From the NCBI GenBank assembly GCA_944470555.2, contig OX104127.1:51574934-51638933 (forward strand): a DNA stretch of 64,000 nucleotides, read 5' to 3'. This stretch comes from Heterobilharzia americana (Eukaryota > Platyhelminthes > Trematoda > Strigeidida > Schistosomatidae). The notes below the pieces were generated by a model, which was not told the DNA's origin, did not search any database, and worked only from the letters and a program-made list of their open reading frames with translations. Shown here in pieces: positions 22,451-35,545 of the stretch. Each line of letters begins with the position of its first letter. The first letter of the stretch is position 1. The position numbers were made by a program, and so were the translations under genes.

Positions 22451-23110
22451 TTCCCGTATACCATGTAGGGAGGGCAGGAATGCCGAATATTAGCTGAGGA
22501 GACCACGGGAGGATCTGTTAGCGTGGGCATCTGCTGTATAGCGTGAATGTTTTCGGGATCGGGACGTCTACTAGATGGATCAAAGATGAACCCCAAATAT
22601 TTTGCTGACTTTAGAAAGGATTAAAATCTCCTCTTTCTAAGTCGAAGGCTGTTGTCCTGACTTAGCCGTAGAACCTACCGCATTCGATTAATCAATTCCG
22701 CTGAACAGGTGACAGCTGTTATGACGTCGTCGATGAATGCTGGAAGGCCCGGTATGCCTGCCAGCGTAGCATCCCTGATCTGTTGAATAATGGTGGGGGC
22801 AGTCTTAGTGCCGGATGGCAGACGATTGTACTGGAAAAGACCTCAATGGGTATTGGTGGTTAGTAATTCACGACATTCTGGAGAGACTCTGACTTGTAAG
22901 TGTGCATCCGCCAGATGAATTTTAGCAAAATATTTTCCCTGATCTAGAACAGTAAATAGATCATCTGGAACAAGTAAGGGATAATGGTGTTGCTCCAAAA
23001 AAGTATTTAGCCCTGCTGAAAAATCAGCACATGATCGGATGGAGCCATTGGCTTTCTTTATGATGACGATTGGAGCAGCATAAGAAGGATGGGGTGATGG
23101 AGTATTGACA
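22450..23110 (-). pseudogene. Gypsy-2 reverse transcriptase, motif A mutated
   Basis: Minus reading shows APIVIIKKANGSIRSCADF, LEQHHYPLLVPDDLF, motif A as KIHLADAHLQV, LLTTNTH, GLFQYNRLPSGTKTAP (motif B) and FIDDVI (motif C). Then come LRLRKRRF and KYLGFIFDPSSRRPDPENI. In motif A, CAT (His) replaces the GAT of the catalytic Asp. The Asp pair in motif C is kept. Stops occur near 22,835, 22,675 and 22,625. Confidence 0.8.
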
Positions 23111-23640
23111 TCTTGTTCCTAAAGTCCCTTCAGTTCTGCCTCGTCGAGAGGTAGAGATGGGTATGGGACGGGCCTTCCAGGACAAAAAACAAGTGATGTA
23201 TTTGATTCCAGGCGTGGGACAGCTTTGGTTGTGACACACTGACCGGGGCCAGGCTGGAATACGTCCAGACATTCAGTAATAATATCGTTACAGTTCTTCG
23301 TGACGTCTAACGGTGCTTCCACTTTGTCGTATACCACATTCAGTGAGAGGTTGGTGAGTTTCAAACTGTCGAGCCAGTCGAAACCCGGAAGGTTTAAGTC
23401 AGAGTCAGACAGATAACAAATTCCATTTATCGAAGTGTCGTGAAAAAATACAGCACATGATAACCGTTAGTGGCAATTGGCCACCGCATGTGCTAATAAC
23501 AGGTTGTGCAGTCTTCTGGGCAGGAAGTCGACCAATCTTCCAGCATAGCTTCCTGGGAATGATCGTAATATCACAAGCTGTGTCGATTTGTAGTCGCACT
23601 GAATGGTTATTTATCTGGACGGTGATATATTTTGTCCCTG
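23110..23640 (-). pseudogene. Gypsy-2 aspartic protease and protease-RT linker
   Basis: Protease has LQIDTACDITIIP (active-site loop D-T-A), a flap-like CGGQLPLTVI, NLPGFDWL near 23,385 and the linker KLTNLSLNVVY ... VFCPGRPVPYPSLPLDEAEL. The last is the usual proline-rich entry to RT. Confidence 0.7.
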
Positions 23641-23754
23641 CTGGTGCATGTGCTCGAAAAGCAGCAGTAAGGCTTGGAGATTTGCCGACTGGTCGAGACT
23701 TCGATCCTCGACGGTGACTAGATGGTGACCTGCCTGTTCTTTGTGATGGGGGCT

Positions 23755-23880
23755 GCTAGTAAAGTCCGTCCTTGTGACCTACACTATTGCAATATCTACA
23801 CTTATTACGCTTATAAGGACAAGATTTAACGAAATGCCACTCTCCGCAATGTTGACATGGGTATAGAGGGGTCTTCTTCG
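23755..23880 (-). pseudogene. Gypsy-2 gag zinc knuckles
   Basis: Two knuckles lie in tandem on the minus strand. The first is CQHCGEWHFVKSC (C-x2-C-x3-H-x4-C). The second is CRYCNSVGHKDGLY, with Tyr (TAC) where the last Cys is expected, followed by a stop. RNA-binding role in Gag is inferred from family knowledge. Confidence 0.7.
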
Positions 23881-24184
23881 TGTTTCTTTTGGTATTGTAT
23901 GAGCTGCTGGGATGACGAACAGGAGACAAAGGACTGGGGGTCTTTCGGCCAGAAGAGGATGCAGAGGAATTAGATTTCTGACGAACCGCGTGGACTTCGT
24001 GATCACCCTGGCGTCCGGGTTGGACTAACCTAGTATCCCGTAGCTAGCTGACCAATCACCGACATTCATCAGCGATGTCATTCAACTTTACTGCTGGTTC
24101 TTTCTCCAACCGATTTAGCGATCTCATTCTAGTATCTGCGAACTCGGGCGACTGACGGCTGCATATGAGTATCAAGGATTTGAA

Positions 24185-24715
24185 TCAGCCATTGGTGATG
24201 GACTTCGGCTTGAATTTTTCGCATCCGTGACTAAGTATACCAACATGATTGAGGAAGTCATCATTCTCGTTTATGACCAGTTTAAGACAACGATACCTGG
24301 TACTGAAAAGAGACGAATGACCACCGAACTGTTGTCTCAAGGTCTGTATTGCGGGATCGCAGGAGCGGTCTCTTGGGTCCTGTGTCGGTGTTACATTGCG
24401 ATACCAATCTAGTTCAAGTGGGCCAAGTTTTTGAAGAAGGAGACTAACTTTTCTTGAATCACCTTGAGCGGCAAGATCAACCCTGAAGCGGTCTTCATAT
24501 CTTCGAAACCAAGCACCGAAAGCCACATTAGCATCCGGATCACCATGAACTTCTGTGACATCGGCTGGAATTCCGCTGGCTTAGGGGGCTGACATGGCAG
24601 GTGTAGGATCTCATGATTAGGCTGCAGAAATTCTGGACTGAGTTAATAAATCGAGAACCTTCATTTGTTGTTCGAGAAATTTGTTCAGTTCCATGGAGTC
24701 CGTTTCCGATCCCAT
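24185..24715 (-). pseudogene. Gypsy-2 gag matrix/capsid region
   Basis: From the ATG at 24,715-24,713 the protein begins MGSETDSMELNKFLEQQMK. After two stops near 24,620 it continues FGAWFRRYEDRFRVDL, RKVSLLLQKLGPLELDWY, IQTLRQQFGGHSSLFSTRY and CLKLVINENDDF. This W-x-x-R-Y-E ... L-L-x-K-L-G pattern is characteristic of K02A2.6-like gypsy Gag. Confidence 0.75.
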
Positions 24716-24759
24716 CCCCGTCGCCTCTGTTATAACTTTGAACGCCAATGGTTATACAT

Positions 24760-25330
24760 ATTTTGAACGAATATCATACCCACACTCAGCTGACAGCCAA
24801 ATTAGAACGCAAGAGCCACTAAATGCAACCCCACCGTAAAAATGGTGTGAGAATGACGGGCCAAAAATTTCCAGATCAGTGACAGTGTTTTGTGAAAAAC
24901 TAGGACTTCACAACACCTGCACAGACAGCAATCACGACAGTCCCCTAACCTTCCCAGCAACCGGTAGCTCCCAAATCACTCTACAAATTGCAACCTACTA
25001 ACCCACAAAACATCCACTTCACCGAAGCTAAAAGCAGGTAAACAGAGAGGATTTCTTCGTCCACTGGAGGAGTGAGCCAAACAACTCGAACCAAGCCCTA
25101 AGGATTAGAGGTGAGAGATCAAAAGCTATCAGTTTTCTGCGCTCTCACTATCAGTATTGGATACATCGGATATCGCCTCGAACAGGTACTTGGGTCGTAA
25201 CTTAAACCTCTTGAATTCCAAAATGCTCCATTTTTTAAAGAGTATATTAGGTACACTATAACCTATTTCAGACAGCAGCCACATGAACTCGATTAAATAT
25301 GAGAAACCTGCTTCGCTTCTGTCCCTCAAG
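24760..25330 (+). repeat. Unclassified repeat family R, copy c (5', middle and 3' modules)
   Basis: The only copy in which all three modules can be followed: CTGACAGCCAAATTAG (5' module), GTGACAGTGTTTTGTG ... CTTCACAACACCTG (middle), then CAGCAACCGGTAGCTC to GAGATCAAAAGCTATCAG (3' module). It ends about 65 bp before the Rho start codon, so its end may contribute to the 5' untranslated or promoter region. Confidence 0.65.
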
Positions 25331-25373
25331 GTCAACTGAAAACAAGGGCCAGCTAAATTCGTTTTGGGGATAG

Positions 25374-26070
<697 letters not shown>

Positions 26071-27435
26071 TTTTCAAATTGTCGAAATTAACGTGAACAT
26101 GTTTCTCCTCCGGTTTCCAAAACTTCCTACATTCCCCAAATTCTGCTTCAGGATCGTAAATTGCTACTTTTTATTACATGCTTGTTTCTTTAACGATCAT
26201 CTTTTGAGCTTATCAATAAGACAATCCATTCCGTGGTAATGATCATGATTTGTTTTATCTCACTTTATGATACGGAAACAAGGTACTCTAACCTGATAAG
26301 TTTCCTAACTTCTCCCGCTGTTAGATGCAGTCGTGCATATTAGAACCAGTCACTACTTCCACCATGCCAGCTAGACCGATATACGACAGAAATATCCCTG
26401 TTATCAGTTTTGAGGATACATGTTCAGACTTGTTGTGGGTTTTACCTCACGTTACTGCACTAGTGCTAGGTTTTACGACCAGACTGACATCATAACGTTG
26501 TGACGTCATATTGACAGAATCGGTCACTGTAACTACGAAAATTGGACTATCGATTGAATTCTCGCATGAACTTCTAGGAATGCCTGTGTGTTGGGTAAAC
26601 CAAGCAGTAGGTTATGCATTACTCATGTGGCATTAGTAGGTTTCAGTGATATCATTGCTGTGTTTCTTAATACCGACTATACTTGTGTTTTTTAATGCAG
26701 TGAGTGACGTATTTGAAAACAGATGGAAAGTGTTGGTATTAGCCAGCTGCTTTGACCTATTACGACTGTGAAACACCTAATGAATGTGGAGAGTTGATCA
26801 TAATCACCTACCTAGAGTAAAACTTAAGTTGGCAGTGGGCATAATGTATAAAATATGTGGCAGTGGTAAGTCAACTTATAGGATTGGTTTTGACATATAA
26901 TGTTTACAGACGTTAAATTGTTTGGAAAGACTCAAGTTAACAGTACCGTCATTACACCGGTCTGTTAAATCGGCTGACCCAACTTTGAAGTGGTCGTCAG
27001 ATTTGCATATCATGGTAATCCAACGAGCTACACTGGCTGAAATATTTGTTTCTTGAGGCGTAACCATGCGCAGAAGGCCCTTGGATAGTGATAAGACAAA
27101 AGGCTTTCGTCGTAATATGGGTGGATATGTTATGATGGGGAACTGTGAGCAGTATGCCGTTTTTAGGACGCGGTGTAACAACAGTAGTGTATTTTCCACA
27201 TACCACCATCTGTACAACACTGGTGTTTTCTCCCCTTTAGGAAGAGAGGGGAGTTAGAGAAGTTTGGCCCCAAATAGCAGACTTCCTTGTGTTGTATTCT
27301 GGTACCGGCGGTATGGGTTTGTCTGTAGTGTTAGCATAGTGAAATCTCCGTCCGACAATTTGTGAAAGGTCATATGTGACAGACCTGAAGGAGATGTGTC
27401 ATGGACCCTGTGGTCACGCGAAGCTGATCCTTTCG
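26071..27435. other. Rho1 downstream region, no other gene recognised
   Basis: The first few hundred bases are the presumed 3' untranslated region. No canonical polyadenylation hexamer is evident nearby. Later short open frames (26,876-27,505) lack domains. Confidence 0.5.
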
Positions 27436-27439
27436 CTCT

Positions 27440-28620
27440 TGCAGAAATCACTTCCAATTTGTGTGTAGTTAAAAGTACTAACCATCCGTACGCTTGCAGC
27501 GTCATACAAAACCAAACTTGCTATCGGTCACCTTTGTTCCCTCCATTCTCTTTACTTCTTGATACCAGTAATAAGCCTCTTACCACTTCCTGCAACCTTT
27601 ACTAGTGATTCAAGCCAGATGAAAGTCATTCCTCGCCTCCTAAAACCCTACTATGAATTTCACATTGAAGCTGTTAGCGTCCGAACCCTAGGTGGAGTCA
27701 TGTTTTGCCCAAACTGAAATCTCAATGCATGGATGTATGCTGATGAGACGTGTATGTATAGGACCGAAGTATGCTTATTCACTTGACCTCACTTATTCAA
27801 AGTGGTGGACTCATAGTTGTATGTATGGCAATAAGTTCTTGAGTGGAAAGTGCACTTCTCGACTGGATCGTAGTCAGCATCCCTCTATGTGCTGTTCGAC
27901 TGAATGGATCTTTAAGAAGTGGGATGAATCGTGAACTGACTAGCTGATATCTGTTCGTAATCTCCCCTACGTGCCTACTGACTGCATTTCGAAAGATGAA
28001 TTCTATCAAAAGCTGCCCATTTTACTGTATGAAGCGAAACATTCAGACATAGTAAATGGTGGGCGAATTCCATGTCAACGAACCGATAACGATGGTTGTC
28101 TGTTGGAATTTCGTTCTTACAACCACTTGTTTTTGACTAGCTCCAACTCCAAGTATAAGGAGAAGCAGCTTCACTTGGCATCTACTAACATCAGACCAAT
28201 AGCAACCGCAGATAGATTATGTGGATATAAGCCATCATGGGTAAGGGTTGGTGGAGTACCTGTTTGAACTCTAACCACGCGTTAGTAGGTGTGTGTGTGT
28301 GTGTGTATGCAATTTGCTGGTTGCAGGAAACAGGAGGTAGTAAAGCCTTTAGTTGCTTGATTGGGAGATGCGAACACCAAGTACGCATTTAGGGAGGATA
28401 AAGCACAGAGTTTATTTGAACGTGATAGAAATCTTTTGCCTTCAGAAACCTGGCGTGATATTTAATCTGCTTTGGAAACAGCAGCAAAGACAGTTGTTAA
28501 CCTACATCGATAGGTCAACAAACGTCATTGGATTTCTGCAACGTTATCGGGAGTGATTGGTGGGAGAAAACTGATTCCAGCTGACTGACCACAATAGAAA
28601 CGAAAATTTCCTGAGCTCAT
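27440..28620 (+). pseudogene. RTE-type endonuclease and EN-RT linker, decayed
   Basis: Weak N-terminal match LKVLTIRTLA near 27,470. Clear matches follow from 27,960: YVPTDC-SKDEFYQKLPILL, EAKHSDIV, GGRIPCQRTDN, LLEFRSYNHLFLTSSN, then the linker EDKAQSLFERDRNLLP and HWISATLSGVIGGRKLIPA near 28,510-28,590. These follow the order of schistosome RTE/SR2-type endonucleases. Several stops and frameshifts, plus a GT microsatellite at 28,289, show decay. No RT palm follows. Confidence 0.7.
28289..28306. repeat. (GT)n microsatellite
   Basis: Nine GT units inside the decayed RTE relic. Confidence 0.9.
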
Positions 28621-31125
28621 TTTCCCTCATCGTATATGGTACAAGTGAGAAAGTATGGACATACTTCTCTATTGTAAGTCGACTATTTTTTGAGCTAATG
28701 TTAATATCTGGCTATTCCGATCCTTAAGAGAGACTGGTGTTTAAATCTACATTATTCAATACTAAATTCGAATGTCCCAGCTAGTGCGGCACAGCTATGT
28801 TTCGACTCACTCTTTGTGTCTAGTGTAGGCGATTGCTTGCTACCCTGAAGCGCTTTACGTTGAGCTTTGCCATTGCTTCCTATGACAATTTGGTCTAGTT
28901 AGCTTGATGCTGTCTTCGGGGAAGTTGGCTTTGCAGTATAATTCAGTGAAAGACCTGTTTGGGTTGAGTACACATGAATTGGATGTTAACTTGCTTGGAT
29001 GTCTGCATTTTCACTCAACAATCATGGGATGAATTTGAGAAATTTTACCAAAGACATCTTTGTTGTCATCACATGTGTTTCACCTTCTATTCTTTATTGG
29101 GATCGTTAGTGATGGAGATTGCTTAGAAGTAGTGTGTGCTTGACTGACTTGAATAGTAGATCCGCATTATTACCCATAAAATACAAACAAGCAACTCGTA
29201 CTTCGATGTCTTCTCGTTTCAGTCAAATGTGAAGAACCAACCTAAATGTTACATTTAGACTTTCGTTTTAAGATGTAAGACTAAAAGGTGACATGATCAC
29301 ATGGGTTGGTTTTGAACCTCCCCCCCCACCTACTGTTATTTTCACGTCTGCTTTCAACTTAAAAAGGGTCTTTAGAGTAACTATCTGTGATTGTGCTGTG
29401 GGTTTTTTATTTGACTTCTGACAAGACGCTTCTTATGGTTAGATCAAAACTTCCTAGTCGCGAACAGATTATTTAGCTGGACAACCTAGATATTGGTTGT
29501 GAGTTTCATTCGAATACTTGCCTTACTTAAAGATCGTTTCTTTCATTTAATTATAGAAGTGAGATGAGTATTGGTACGACATATACTGTGGAAGACACCG
29601 AAAGATTTTGAATGCACTTTATCAGGTAGGTCAATACAAAACCTTTCACCAAACGTGTATCACTTTGAGTTGTGTAACTTCACAACAGAAAACAAAGGAA
29701 ATGAACATTAAAAAACATTATCAAAGTAGAAAACAGTGTGTGAGAAGAGAGATAAATGAATACCATTACAAATGCTCGGAATTTTGAAGATGACAATAAA
29801 TGAGTGGATTTGTACCACTAGGGTTGGTTTTCAGTTGTGTCCTGAAGTGACTCTTACCATCGATTCCCGTCACCTCAAGCACTCCAAACGTTGACTGACT
29901 TCACTGCTTGGTCTTGCCACCCATAGGTTTTTACTCAACATATTCTTGCTTTGGTTCACATGGTGGGTCAAAGTAAAGGGTTTCCAAGCTAGGCATATGT
30001 GGCAACTGTAGCAACCACTTCAGTCATTAGAGGGTCGCCACCTCATCAAATGACTTTCCTTGCCTAGTACTCCACACCTAGTCTCAACATTGTTCGCTTT
30101 GTGGTTTCACCATACACCAGGAACGACACAAACCGTGAGGTTTCTTAATATATTTCTTCAAATGCTATGCACAACAACGATGCAGTAGGGCAAGGTGGAA
30201 TTTACCGCAATAGACTGACCCGCTGGTTTTCAGAATGATGTAAGTTACTGCTTTGATATTTAGAATTCCTAGTGGTTGATAGTGAAATCCAAGATGTGCG
30301 TTTTATCCTGTCTGAGACTCGTGTTAGACAATTGTTATCATGTAGTAAGTTAAGTGTTCCTCTTGTTATCAATGTTGACTGAATGCTGTAGCTAAGCCAA
30401 AGCATTTTGAAGCTACAGCATATGACGCCCTGATGATAGGTGATGGATCCAATACAATCGATGGGATATTCTGGTCTCTGTTTGTAAGACTGCATCAGAA
30501 CTGAAATATGCATGATAAACCTAGTTGCGATTCTGATGGATGCACCAATTTCAAATCACGAAGAGAAAGAAAGTGCAAAGTAAGAGAAACCCTGTGTTAT
30601 ATACCATGCTTTTGTTCGTTGAATGAGTTTACGGAGATCACCGATACTTGTTGATTCTGTACAACTATGCTGAAAACTGAGCAAGCAACACAATGAGACT
30701 CCCGTTTTATCTTTAGTATCAATGGGTCCATGTTTGTGGATCTGATGACCAAAAGTGAAGATGTTAAGATTTACCTACCATGAACACCACTAAGACAGTC
30801 TCAGCAACCTTCTGATAGTTGAATGCAAAGAATTAATATTCTGTTGAGTGACGATATTTTGATTTATATTACCGAATGACTTTCAGGAAAGTTCTATCTG
30901 TATGGCAGTCTATTCTGTATTATCTTTATTTCCATTCAACACAGAACATCAATATTTTACGACTTAGTACAAAATTGGTCTGAGCTGTGAGGTGTTTTCC
31001 ATATCACTCTTACTAGCTTGTAGAAAGTTTGAATAGACTTGTGATTTGGGGTTTTACGTTGGCTCTATCTGTCTGTGTGACTATCTTAGTCGGTAAATAT
31101 TCAACACTTTATCTGGTAATTTATC
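28621..31125. other. AT-rich sequence, no gene recognised
   Basis: Dense stops in all frames, a short poly-C run near 29,321-29,331, and no repeat or domain I can support. Confidence 0.5.
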
Positions 31126-31130
31126 AGTAG

Positions 31131-31285
31131 ACCTGTGGTTCATTTGTCTAAGTACTCGACTTCCAACTAGTGGGTCACTAGTCTGAACCCTATTCTACCT
31201 ACTGAGGTATCGACAGCCAGTCGGTGTCACTAGCTTTCACAAACTGGGTGTGGTTTATTGCCTACTGCAGCAATGTGCATGTGGT
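31131..31285 (+). repeat. tRNA-like SINE, diverged
   Basis: CTGTGGTTCATTTGTCTAAG resembles the A-box region and CTAGTCTGAACCC the B-box region of the SINE at 36.4 kb. The tail CTGGGTGTGGTTTATTGCCT matches the SINE body GTGTGGCTCATTGCTTGAT. Confidence 0.55.
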
Positions 31286-31869
31286 TACTCAATGCATTTC
31301 ATCTGTACCAAATGCTTCAAATTTTATACAGTATTCTCTTAAGCACCAACTATTAAGTAAAAGCCTGTATACTAAATGAAGTTTGTACTTTTTTGTGCCG
31401 AAAGTGTATGGTATTCGTCAGCCTATTGATATGAATTCTGTGTAGTCGTTTTGAAATTTCAGTTTATGATGAGCAATAGAATGCTTTGGTCTTGTAACTT
31501 CAGAAATTGGGTTTTGTCTTCTAGTTTACGGAGATGGCCTATCCCGTTTCGTTATGTATGCCTTTCAGTTTCGGGTGATCATTCCTTGACGCAAAGAAAG
31601 AACAAAATAATTTTCTGAAAACGATGCGTAAAAATTCATCAATCCTTTTATCGCATCTATCCAAAGCATTCAATCATAGTAGATGAGCTGGTTCGTTTCC
31701 AACAGACGGGCTTAAAATGGGCTGTTGCTAATAGTTTTGAAGTTCCTCTAGGTGTGCTGCACTTATGATTTCCCTTTTTTATGTGAGGTAATAACTTGTT
31801 TGTTATGTTTGTCAACAATATTTCCACAGTAGCATTCCTTATGAACTGAAATCAGTTGGAGAACCACTG

Positions 31870-32045
31870 ATTATGTGGGAGCACTGGATAGCTGTTTCGT
31901 CCCATTAAGAAGCTGGTGAGCAATTCTCGCGTACGACACACCAAGGATGGAACCCGCGACTGACAGGTTTCGCGGAGAGCACGCTACCATTCAGTTACTG
32001 GATCAAACTCCAGTGTCGTGCATTTTCCTACTTCTGTTAATTCTT
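31870..32045 (-). repeat. tRNA-like SINE with hammerhead-like tail, minus strand
   Basis: On the minus strand an A-box-like CAGTAACTGAATGGTAGCG (near 32,015) and B-box-like CGGGTTCCATCC (near 31,970) are followed by GGGACGAAACAGC and CCAGTGCTCCCA. The latter match the 3' half of a hammerhead: GGAC-GAAAC, then the stem I strand CAGTGC. The 5' half (CTGANGA-GTCC) is missing. Confidence 0.6.
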
Positions 32046-32980
32046 TATAAGGCGTAACTATCTTCTGATGTCAGTTTCGGGTACTCATCTTCACATGCAG
32101 CAGTTTATGACTTGTCATTAGAACTTTCAGAAATCCACCTCGTGGCATGTTTCTAATAAGTATTAGATACTAATTCATTTTGGAACTCATTCACAATCAT
32201 CGTTTCGCCTATTACACTTTCTGGAAAGTTGAAAAACGAGCAACTTCAATTGTTTCCTTCACTGTGTCAAACTTTAAAATACCTGGCTATGGGAATTGCT
32301 TTTAAAGTGCATAGTGCAAAAATTTATATTTTCATACTTCACTGAGAAGTATTTCTCTCCAATGGACTTCAAGCATACAATGAGTGATCCTAACAGTGAT
32401 TGTTTGTAGTATGATATTATCTAGGAATGAGGAATTTCAGATTGCCTGCAGCAGTATATTGTAAGACGTATCAAGTAACTTGTACATTGCGAGGTATAAC
32501 GATCATCATATCGACAGACACAGCATCTGGTAAACACTTTCCGGGGTGAGTTCCTTATATTGCCCAAGAACGAACAGTTTCGAGTTAGTCCAGTATAAAT
32601 GTCAGTTAGTGAGTATCGAAATCACCATGTCTCACACAAGTGTCATAGGGTAACAAGATAAAATCGATGAAATAGGAATCGTGTGATAAAATTGTCAAAC
32701 AGCTATGAGAATAGGAAATGATGTCATGAGTACTACGAATTGTTGAGTACAAAAGTAGGAGTAACTTATTTATATAGTTTGACAATGTTGAATATTCAGG
32801 TAACACTTAAGCACTGAGAAAATCATGTTTGAAGACTCAGTTTAGCAAGCAATACTTTTGTCAGAGTCTTTATATATATCTGTGTAGCCTCTACTATCTG
32901 CGGTAAGATTGCGGTGATTACATCATGTAAGCCATATCATTAGTGACTACTATTATCTACTTACCTGAAACAAGAATTTG

Positions 32981-33075
32981 ATGCAGTGAGGTGTAGAAGT
33001 TGGCGCTGGACACCCGATTTTCAATCAGTAGGTCATGGGCTCAAGTCCTGCCTATCCCACCTACTTCCACTTACA
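32981..33075 (+). repeat. tRNA-like SINE fragment
   Basis: GGCGCTGGACACCCGATTTTC followed by GTAGGTCATGGGCTCAAGTCC and a CCCACCTAC end, as in the other tRNA-like repeats of this window. The B-box (GGCTCAAGTCC) is recognisable, but no clover-leaf can be formed with confidence. Confidence 0.45.
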
Positions 33076-33079
33076 TGAA

Positions 33080-34060
33080 CCGGTAGTAATGTTATCGTTG
33101 TGGACCTAGCTTCAATTTCGCTATGCTTTTATCATGAGTTATCAGGGTATTGGAGATTGAGCAATTGAGTGGGTAGACTTCGAAGGAATAAGCACTGCCA
33201 ATGAGTACGTGTTTTGAATATTCAAATTATACCAAAACTGAATGGTGCTGGGAACTCTTTTTAAGTATATCTAGTGGTTACATCATAAGTATGTTTATTG
33301 TAAAGCCAGTAAATCTGTCATGCAGTAATTTGTGAAGAGACAGTCTGGTGACCAATGGGATACTTCTCCACAAACCAATCAACTGGTAATTCTATATTCA
33401 TGGTTGTATAAAAAATTGCATGATCCATCCGAAGTGTGGTTGAGAATCACTTAGGAGCAGAAAGTCAGTATTAGAAGAAGTTGGAAATATAAACCACGAA
33501 CCTCAGTTTAGTCGATTTCTGAACAAACATTTAGTTAGCACCACTATGATTAGTGTAAAGTCATGAAAATTTCAGTGGAAATACCAGTAGACTGTTAATC
33601 CAAAGAGGATAGAAAGTCTTGGTGTGCAGTGATACCTCAGCACAACTCACGTGAGCTTCTCTTTTGTTTCAATGTAGCTGACATCGTTAGTGATTGGGGT
33701 GGTTTGAAATTTTCAACGGAGCATTAGTTTTCACATGGTTTCATATGTGCGCTGTCAATGAAAAGTGACTCATGGATTTCCATCTATTGATTTTAGACAT
33801 CCAATTGGCTGGCAGTGAAATTGGAGACGCTTATTTCCTCAAACTTGAGACTCATAAGCTAGATTTGGGTATATTTCAGTGAGTGATGGTTTACATATCA
33901 TACCCCAACACACTATGCAGCGTTTAAGAAGAGTGAGTGCTATCCACCAGGCTACGGACTCACGAATACTGAGCTCACTAAGAAGATTGTCAGTAGACTT
34001 ATCCGTGTAGAAGTATGAAACTCGTAGGCAGCACCGATTGCCAGTTTTGAGTGTTACAGG
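33080..34060. other. No gene recognised
   Basis: AT-rich intergenic sequence without supported features. Confidence 0.5.
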
Positions 34061-34074
34061 GAAGAGAATTACTT

Positions 34075-34210
34075 TCTGGGAGGCATGTACGTTCAGCTGT
34101 AGAAGGACGCGTCTCGGATTCCACCGCTAGGCATTGTCTATCACTACTGTCGAACTGAATTTACTGACAGTATCGAGGCGTGCATGCGATGGCCCATATT
34201 TAAGTGGTGG
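34075..34210 (+). repeat. Sm-alpha-like SINE fragment
   Basis: GGACGCGTCTCGGATTCCACCGCTAG matches GACGCGTCCTGGATTCCACTGCTAG-type sequence of the Sm-alpha hammerhead region, also seen at 46,509-46,535. The conserved CTGATGA box is absent, so only the stem I/cleavage-side half remains. Confidence 0.5.
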
Positions 34211-35374
34211 TCGTTCAGTTCGGTGCAGTCAACGACACCATGCAATTACGGACAACAACATCACTACAAATCTACGCTGAAGATAATTGTGTGAGATATC
34301 TGATGCACAAGGAATCAGTCAAGAAATGGTCGACTTGGGAAGTAACAGAAGAGTGTCTAAAATGTAACTAATCGTCTGCCTCATTTACTTTCAAGTCAGT
34401 TGCTTCACATTCCACCAGCTACAATTGTGACACCGTGCGGTTAAACATTAAGCTGGGACATACATTTTATGAGCAGATTATGTCCTGAATAGTTGGTCAG
34501 AAAAATATGTTTACTACAACACTGACTGATACAAGTTCGAACTCTGAAGAAGCATGAAATCTATCCATGTCACTCATGGTCTTCCGATTTCGTTCTGTGG
34601 AACTGATGTTCTATGCCTTCACAACACATGTACTAGGAGTCGAACAATAGATGTGATCCTTGTAAAATCGCAGAAACAGATAAATAGTGCTAGTTATCGT
34701 TTCATAAGACGTTTCACGTTCCCTTGAGGAGTATCTATTTTCCTTAGTCATTCCTGACTTCTTCCGGTTTGTTTGTTTGTTTCTTCCAAGCTGTCGTGTA
34801 TGGTTGTTGGTGTGCAGAATTTACTCAAACTCATCGCAAAATCATTTTTTCACTTGAGCCTCATTAATGCTTTGGATATTTGTTCAATAGATTCTCCAAT
34901 GTATTGATGTTTGCCTGATTTTGTTGGCAATAATGGGTTGAAATATTTGGAAGTGTTTCTTATGTTCATGCACTAGTTTATCATATTTGTGTACACTGGA
35001 GTGGTTATGAGGGCTCCATAATTCATTTCACATAGATTGGATAATGTGTTCCACATAAATGGAAGGTATATTGTTGTCTTGAAGCTGTTCTATGTATGTA
35101 TGGTTTACAGTGTCGTCTATTTTTCTTTTTTACCATGTTATAAGAATACTCCTCGATCGCTTATAAATTGTTCATTCTACCTGAGTGACCGACGTTTGCA
35201 TCTGTAATAGCTGATTGATTCGGTATCCAAGTGGAAGTTGATGATCACACAATGGAATTTCGAATATAGACTTCCGTGTCATATACATGATAATATTTCC
35301 GGACGATTATCAGTCATAAACACACGTTTATGCTTTGAAATTCTAATTGGTTCAAGTCAGTCACTACGTGCAAG

Positions 35375-35545
35375 TTTCAGGGCAGGAGTTGAGGCCAACT
35401 GTTTCAAGCCGTTGACCAGTCTGTAGTGGGTTCGACCTCTACTCGACCTACAGAAGTGTAGGCGGACAGGTGGTATCATTAGCCGTCATATAGCAGGTGT
35501 AGCTCATTGCTTGTTGTATGAACCTTCACATGGTTGCTGATACAT
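35375..35545 (+). repeat. tRNA-like SINE
   Basis: B-box-like GTGGGTTCGACCTC at about 35,427-35,440, then CTACTCGACCTACAGAAGTGTAGGC and a body AGGTGTAGCTCATTGCTTG. The body is shared with the SINE at 36,387. Confidence 0.6.

Larger units (their letters stand above)
21894..24715 (-). mobile_element. Ty3/gypsy-type LTR retrotransposon 2, truncated (gag to RNase H)
   Basis: Minus-strand order is gag, two zinc knuckles, protease, RT, RNase H, resembling the K02A2.6-like gypsy proteins found in invertebrate genomes. Integrase is missing: the strand loses similarity right after the ADALSRL motif at the RNase H end. Family R modules lie at both outer sides (21.2-21.7 and 24.77-25.3 kb) in the same orientation. 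This could mean LTR remnants or a pre-existing repeat into which the element inserted. Confidence 0.8.

Noticed and set aside
27066..27257. 63-codon plus-strand frame as a host gene
   Set aside because: No domain, no splice-compatible neighbours, and the region leads into RTE debris.
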